Assembly: GCA_029932015.1 (NCBI GenBank)
Contig: JAOZQW010000080.1
Location: forward strand, 1 to 8,961
DNA length: 8,961 nucleotides
From: Candidatus Fermentibacteraceae bacterium
Lineage (GTDB): Bacteria > Fermentibacterota > Fermentibacteria > Fermentibacterales > JCC-6
Reading direction: 5' to 3'
Positions 5,835 through 8,961 of this stretch are shown here, piece after piece. Each line of letters starts with the position of its first letter. The first letter of the stretch is position 1. A program made the translations under genes and the position numbers. Under the pieces are notes generated by a model that was not told the origin of the DNA, searched no databases, and was given only the letters and a program-made list of their open reading frames with translations.

Positions 5835-7199
5835 TCACTGCCACCGGATCTCCGTGACAGCAGCCTCGATGACCTGATCAAGGGGGACTGCTCTCCAATA
5901 CCCATCCTGACTTCTGACCTCGACCTCTGGGATACTACCCGGCAATGTCACGGTCCATGAGTCCTTCGATGGACTGAGAGTATCCTCGATTGAGACACAT
6001 GTGCGAACCATAGGTACTCCTCCAGGGATGGGATCGGCCAGAGAGGGGAGCCGACTGTCTAGAAAATCCATCCCAAGATCCATCAGGACAGGGTCGACAT
6101 GGATCCAGGTTTCAGATTCGAACATCAGCTCGGTGAAGCAGGTGTAAACCGCGCCGGAAGGCGAGTCGAGAAGTCCCGCGCCGACCCGGGCCGGAATGCC
6201 AAGTGCCCTGCACAGCGCTGCGAGCAGTGCTGAGACTCCTGCACTGTCTCCGCATCCCATTCGCCGTGTTGCTCGTGAAAGACCCTCTGCGATAACCGGT
6301 CCGGCAGGAACCTGACACATCCGGACCGAACCAAGCACATACAGCAAAACTGAGTCGGCCTTGTAAACAGGATTAGGCTCGCTCCCAGCCGCTTCCCTTG
6401 CAGTGATGAACGCGTGTGAAGAAGCATCTACCCATTGTGTGGAAGCCAGATTGCGGTCAACTTCGGGGCTGCTGCCCGGGACAGGCAGGACAACCGATGA
6501 GGGATCAACGGGAGATGCGGGGGATGACCTCAGACTGAATCCCTGCTCCATACCTATGACGAATCCATCATCGCCGGAGATCGTGCCCTCAATGAACAGG
6601 CAGGGGAGAATACCTTCTCTGCTCTCAATGACAGAGGTTTCGATAGTATTTATACCATCGATCTCCCAGGTAGGTTCATCCGGATCCTGTGATGCAGTGG
6701 CGGCAGCAAGAGGAACCCATACTCGAACGGAATCTCCACCCGAGACAGCGGGAGCTGCAAACTGAATTTCCACCGCAAGCACTCCCACCCGGCGAGAGGA
6801 CTCAGCCCATATTTCCCGCAAATAGACTGACCTTGCTGAAGGAGTTCCGGGTTCTATCAGGGGAAATGGCACATCCTCTGCATCAAGGAGCTGCTCAAGT
6901 CTGGGGACCAGCAGCATAAGTTCTCCGTCGATGGTCATTGTGTCTGTTGGAGCTAACCTGTCCTCTGCCTCGGGGGTAAGCAGAGAGAGACTCTCCGCTG
7001 AATATGCCAGGAGAAGCTGATGTGATATCTCCAGCAGGAATCCGGCTCTGACCCGATCAGGGGAATCTTCTTCAAGCAGGGATTCCAGGACCTGTATCGC
7101 TGTGGATAATTCCCCTTCGAGCATGAGCCTTCTGGAAGTAGAGAGGGGATCAGCCTGTCCGAAAAGCAGGAGGAAGACAAGAGCGATCTGGGCGCTCAT
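5835..7199 (-). CDS. Exported transglutaminase-like protein, catalytic His apparently lost
   Basis: A 454-residue protein starting with a short hydrophobic signal peptide (MSAQIALVFLLLFGQADP). Residues 20-70 are helical and TPR-like (RRLMLEGELSTAIQVLESLL). A beta-rich middle (about 135-240) precedes a transglutaminase-like domain (about 285-375) with the nucleophile region M314-GC316-GDSAGVSALLAALCRALGIPARVGAGL and the Asp motif WIHVD369P. In active members the Cys is followed by HAW.E before the Asp. Here that place reads T353-CFTE, so the catalytic His is replaced and the enzyme may be a non-hydrolytic binding fold; the nearby H367 is not at the usual site. Some 85 further residues follow. 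It should act outside the cytoplasmic membrane. Its ATG overlaps the upstream stop as ATGA, with GAGGGAG just ahead, and it ends 4 bases before the PAP2-hydrolase start. Confidence 0.85.
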   Translation of the reverse strand: MSAQIALVFLLLFGQADPLSTSRRLMLEGELSTAIQVLESLLEEDSPDRVRAGFLLEISHQLLLAYSAESLSLLTPEAEDRLAPTDTMTIDGELMLLVPRLEQLLDAEDVPFPLIEPGTPSARSVYLREIWAESSRRVGVLAVEIQFAAPAVSGGDSVRVWVPLAAATASQDPDEPTWEIDGINTIETSVIESREGILPCLFIEGTISGDDGFVIGMEQGFSLRSSPASPVDPSSVVLPVPGSSPEVDRNLASTQWVDASSHAFITAREAAGSEPNPVYKADSVLLYVLGSVRMCQVPAGPVIAEGLSRATRRMGCGDSAGVSALLAALCRALGIPARVGAGLLDSPSGAVYTCFTELMFESETWIHVDPVLMDLGMDFLDSRLPSLADPIPGGVPMVRTCVSIEDTLSPSKDSWTVTLPGSIPEVEVRSQDGYWRAVPLDQVIEAAVTEIRWQ

Positions 7200-7642
7200 G
7201 TAGCTCCCTCTGTATCATCTTCCACCTTCTCGCGGAGCCCCTTGATCCAACTGGCATAGTCGTCAAGATCCGCCCTGAGGAATTGCAGACAGAGTGTCAC
7301 AACGAACGCATCATCGATGTATCCGACAAGAGGAATGAGATCGGGGACGATGTCGAAGGGGTTTACGAAATAGATCAGGGTGAAAGCGGCAGCTCCAAGA
7401 CTTCGCAGCGGAAGGGGGTACTTTCCTCTCACTGCGTCGGATACCATATCGTATAGAAGGCGAACCTCTTTCCAGATATCCTGCAGAGCGGAAGGAATGC
7501 CCTTCTTCTCGAGAGTACGCAGCTTGTCCCCAGCTCTCGAGGCGGCAAGTCTGGCCTCCTCGGTGCTCATCTCCGACCGACCCTCGTCGAAGAGACCGGT
7601 CAGTCTGCTCTTCTCACCATCCGACAGCTCTTTGTTGCGCAT
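7196..7642 (-). CDS. DUF1232 (YkvA-type) membrane protein
   Basis: A 148-residue protein. The N-terminal ~75 residues are charged and helical. The C-terminal part (about 82-122) carries the DUF1232/YkvA signature, a hydrophobic hairpin with YFVNPFDIVPDLIPLVGYIDD at 91-111 (consensus: Y..sP.D.iPd.ip.lG..DD). The biochemical role of this family is not established; members are small membrane proteins. The frame stays open up to 7864, but ATG 7642 is preferred because a perfect AGGAGG lies 8 bases before it and because the longer N-terminus (GGGSIGILRSKHAIAFGRMG...) shows no homology that I can see. It is the first gene of the operon and shares an ATGA overlap with the transglutaminase-like gene. 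Confidence 0.85.
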   Translation of the reverse strand: MRNKELSDGEKSRLTGLFDEGRSEMSTEEARLAASRAGDKLRTLEKKGIPSALQDIWKEVRLLYDMVSDAVRGKYPLPLRSLGAAAFTLIYFVNPFDIVPDLIPLVGYIDDAFVVTLCLQFLRADLDDYASWIKGLREKVEDDTEGAT

Positions 7643-7882
7643 ATGGACATCCTCCTGCTGGAACATATCCTGTAGTGTGCAACTCAGGAAGTACTCGAGT
7701 AAATCTCTGGAGGAATGTGAAAGTTGCCGAGTCCGGACAGACGGCGAATATTCCCCTACATCCATTGAACTCGAATTCTCACCCATTCGCCCGAAGGCGA
7801 TTGCATGTTTTGAACGGAGAATCCCGATGCTTCCACCTCCAGTAGCGACTGGATGCCCGGACAAATGGGGCTCGCTGATGCA
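7643..7882. other. Divergent intergenic region
   Basis: Some 240 bases separate the minus-strand envelope operon from the plus-strand radical SAM gene, so both promoters should lie here. I found no convincing -35/-10 pair on either strand. The minus-strand frame of the DUF1232 gene stays open through most of it, which is probably chance. One small hairpin (TCGCC-CGAA-GGCGA, 7787-7800) is followed by TTGCATGTTTT but is too short to call a terminator. No small peptide gene with a ribosome site was seen. Confidence 0.6.
7651..7656 (-). promoter_or_regulatory. Shine-Dalgarno AGGAGG deciding the DUF1232 start
   Basis: A perfect AGGAGG on the minus strand lies 8 bases before ATG 7642. It fixes the start of the operon's first gene at that codon rather than at the far upstream ATG at 7864, which has no such site. 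Confidence 0.85.
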
Positions 7883-8961
7883 ATGAAATACCTGATCCTA
7901 GCTCCGCCGGTAATCACTCCCTCCGAACCTCCCTCAGGTGCGTTCCTTCTTACCGCTGGATTGAATGCCAGGGGCATCGAGGCGGCCTTTCTCGACCTCT
8001 CTATCCTCTTCTTCAAAAGAGTGATCGGATCGATGGAAGAAGGACGGGGTATGCCTTCAACAAGCAAGGCTGTGGACTATATGAAGCACTCGGCACATGG
8101 CTACGAGCCCCATCGCCACAGAACTTTCTCAGGCATGCTCAATTCCGCTATGCAGCGCTACTCCGAAAGATTCCCGGGCTGGAGGATCACCCTCATGGAT
8201 GCCCTGCCCCCCTGCGACCAGCACAGCCCACAGGAGCTGAATGAGCTTTTCTCATCAGGTGGGACAACTCCTTTCGCCGGTCTCTGGGAGGAAGAACTCC
8301 TGCCGATCCTGGACGATATGAGACCGGAGACCGTTCTCATCTCTCTTTCGTACCTTTCTCAGCTTCCTGCTGCGATCGATCTCAACCGTTTTCTTACCTT
8401 GAGAGGGATAACACCTGTTGTCGGTGGTTCCCTGCCTCGCAGCCTGAAGCATTCTGGTTCCGGGATGGATCTGCTCGGCAGTATTTTTGCTCGACTGGAC
8501 ACCGGAGATGGATCTTCGCTGGAGGATATGCAGCAGCCCTTCCTTGAAGAGCTGGTCTGGCCGCTAAGCCTATCCGGATGGGATAATTACCTGACCTGCA
8601 GGCCGGTGATACCATTCGCACTTTCATCCGGATGCTACTGGGATGGTTGCCTTTTCTGTCCCGACAGGGGAGCTGGTTTCAGAAAGGTCTCGCCGAAGAC
8701 ACTTCATCGGTTCATTGAATCCATTCCGCCAGAGGTTCTGAACAGAAAGCCTGTGCTGCATTTCCTCGACTCCGCTATTCCCCCCGCCTGGCTCAGGGAA
8801 CTCCCGGCAGTGCTTGCAGGCTCAGGAACCAGGTGGTATGGCTTTGTCAGACCTACCGGCGTTCTTGTTTCAGAAGAAAGTATCATGGAATCACTGGCCT
8901 CTTCGGGATGCCTGATGCTTCAGATGGGATTGGAGAGCGGAAGTCGGAGGCTGCTCGACCT
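7883..8961 (+). CDS. Radical SAM protein with B12-binding-like N-terminus (3' end beyond window)
   Basis: 359 residues are visible; the frame is open at the right edge. The N-terminus (MKYLILAPPVITPSEPPSGAFLLTAGLNARGIEAAFLDLS) and residues 149-184 (ETVLISLSYLSQLPAAIDLNRFLTLRGITPVVGG) have the Rossmann pattern of B12-binding radical SAM proteins, but the DxHxxG cobalamin ligand motif is absent. The radical SAM core begins near 240 with C251-YWDG-C256-LF-C259. This is CX4CX2C rather than the usual CX3CX2C for the 4Fe-4S cluster. Supporting motifs are HFLDSAIP (293-300) and G349-LESGS, a SAM-contacting segment of this superfamily. The reaction and substrate are unknown. ATG 7883 is chosen because MKYLILAPP is a typical start of this family. 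In-frame ATGs at 7853 and 7865 would add 10 or 6 residues, and none of the three has a good ribosome site. It is divergent from the envelope operon, so a functional link is not assured. Confidence 0.9.
   Translation, partial: MKYLILAPPVITPSEPPSGAFLLTAGLNARGIEAAFLDLSILFFKRVIGSMEEGRGMPSTSKAVDYMKHSAHGYEPHRHRTFSGMLNSAMQRYSERFPGWRITLMDALPPCDQHSPQELNELFSSGGTTPFAGLWEEELLPILDDMRPETVLISLSYLSQLPAAIDLNRFLTLRGITPVVGGSLPRSLKHSGSGMDLLGSIFARLDTGDGSSLEDMQQPFLEELVWPLSLSGWDNYLTCRPVIPFALSSGCYWDGCLFCPDRGAGFRKVSPKTLHRFIESIPPEVLNRKPVLHFLDSAIPPAWLRELPAVLAGSGTRWYGFVRPTGVLVSEESIMESLASSGCLMLQMGLESGSRRLLD

Noticed and set aside
5831..5905. 25-residue N-terminal extension of the PAP2-hydrolase
   Set aside because: It would overlap the preceding gene by about 70 bases; ATG 5830 follows that gene's stop by 4 bases and begins with sequence typical of a PAP2 N-terminus.
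7785..7810. Small hairpin followed by TTGCATGTTTT as a terminator
   Set aside because: The stem is only 5 bp with a mismatch directly below it, the T-run is interrupted, and no gene ends nearby on that strand.
7643..7864. N-terminal extension of the DUF1232 gene to an ATG at 7864
   Set aside because: A perfect AGGAGG 8 bases before ATG 7642 decides the start, and the extension has no recognisable protein features.
7643..7882. Possible RiPP precursor peptide beside the radical SAM gene
   Set aside because: No short frame with a ribosome site and a Cys/Gly-rich core was seen upstream; downstream of the gene lies outside the window.

Overview
The window looks like a chromosomal piece from an uncultured bacterium. 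Its left edge holds the first ~59 bases of a 16S rRNA gene on the minus strand, including the conserved AGAGTTTGATCCTGGCTCAG block. The bases that follow (GGCGGCGTGGATAAGGCATG) suggest one of the candidate phyla around the FCB/PVC groups (Fermentibacterota, Latescibacterota, Cloacimonadota and similar). That placement is an impression from a few bases plus protein style, not a classification. Coding density is high, GC is moderate, Shine-Dalgarno sites are mostly clear, and the two predicted signal peptides are short with no basic residues at their start.

Left part (1-3262): the rRNA operon leaves the window leftward, preceded by a ~390-base leader and promoter region. This region holds two or three tandem promoter-like sites facing the rRNA and a small GNRA-loop hairpin followed by a boxA-like stretch. 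A very large multidomain sensor gene (446-3262) runs the other way. It reads as PAS, two GAF-like regions, a cysteine-motif PAS, another PAS, a worn-down histidine-kinase ATPase domain with no visible histidine phosphoacceptor domain, and a receiver-like C-terminus. It is best described as a degenerate hybrid-kinase-like sensor. Its annotated start is doubtful: the only good Shine-Dalgarno site lies before an in-frame CTG at 554.

Middle (3263-4088): a small gene for a secreted protein with a C-terminal membrane anchor (3470-3967) is flanked by REP-like palindromes with GGGGACACGCA / TGCATGTCCCC ends. There is one weak copy and one good copy upstream, and a tandem pair immediately after its stop codon. 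Such elements are usually moved by REP-associated tyrosine transposases (RAYT/TnpREP). No transposase gene is in this window.

Right part (4089-7642, minus strand): four tightly coupled genes (two 4-base ATGA overlaps and one 4-base gap) form one operon, transcribed right to left. In order they are a DUF1232/YkvA-type membrane protein, an exported protein with a transglutaminase-like fold whose catalytic His seems lost, a PAP2 phosphatase fused to an alpha/beta hydrolase, and a small acidic helical protein. Together they suggest an envelope or lipid function, but the pathway cannot be named. Divergent from it, a radical SAM protein with a B12-binding-like N-terminus and a CX4CX2C cluster motif (7883 onward) runs off the right edge.

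The best candidates for something undescribed are the four-gene envelope operon with its fused phosphatase-hydrolase and pseudo-transglutaminase, the pseudo-hybrid kinase next to the rRNA promoters, and the REP-like family with a conserved C-A mismatch.
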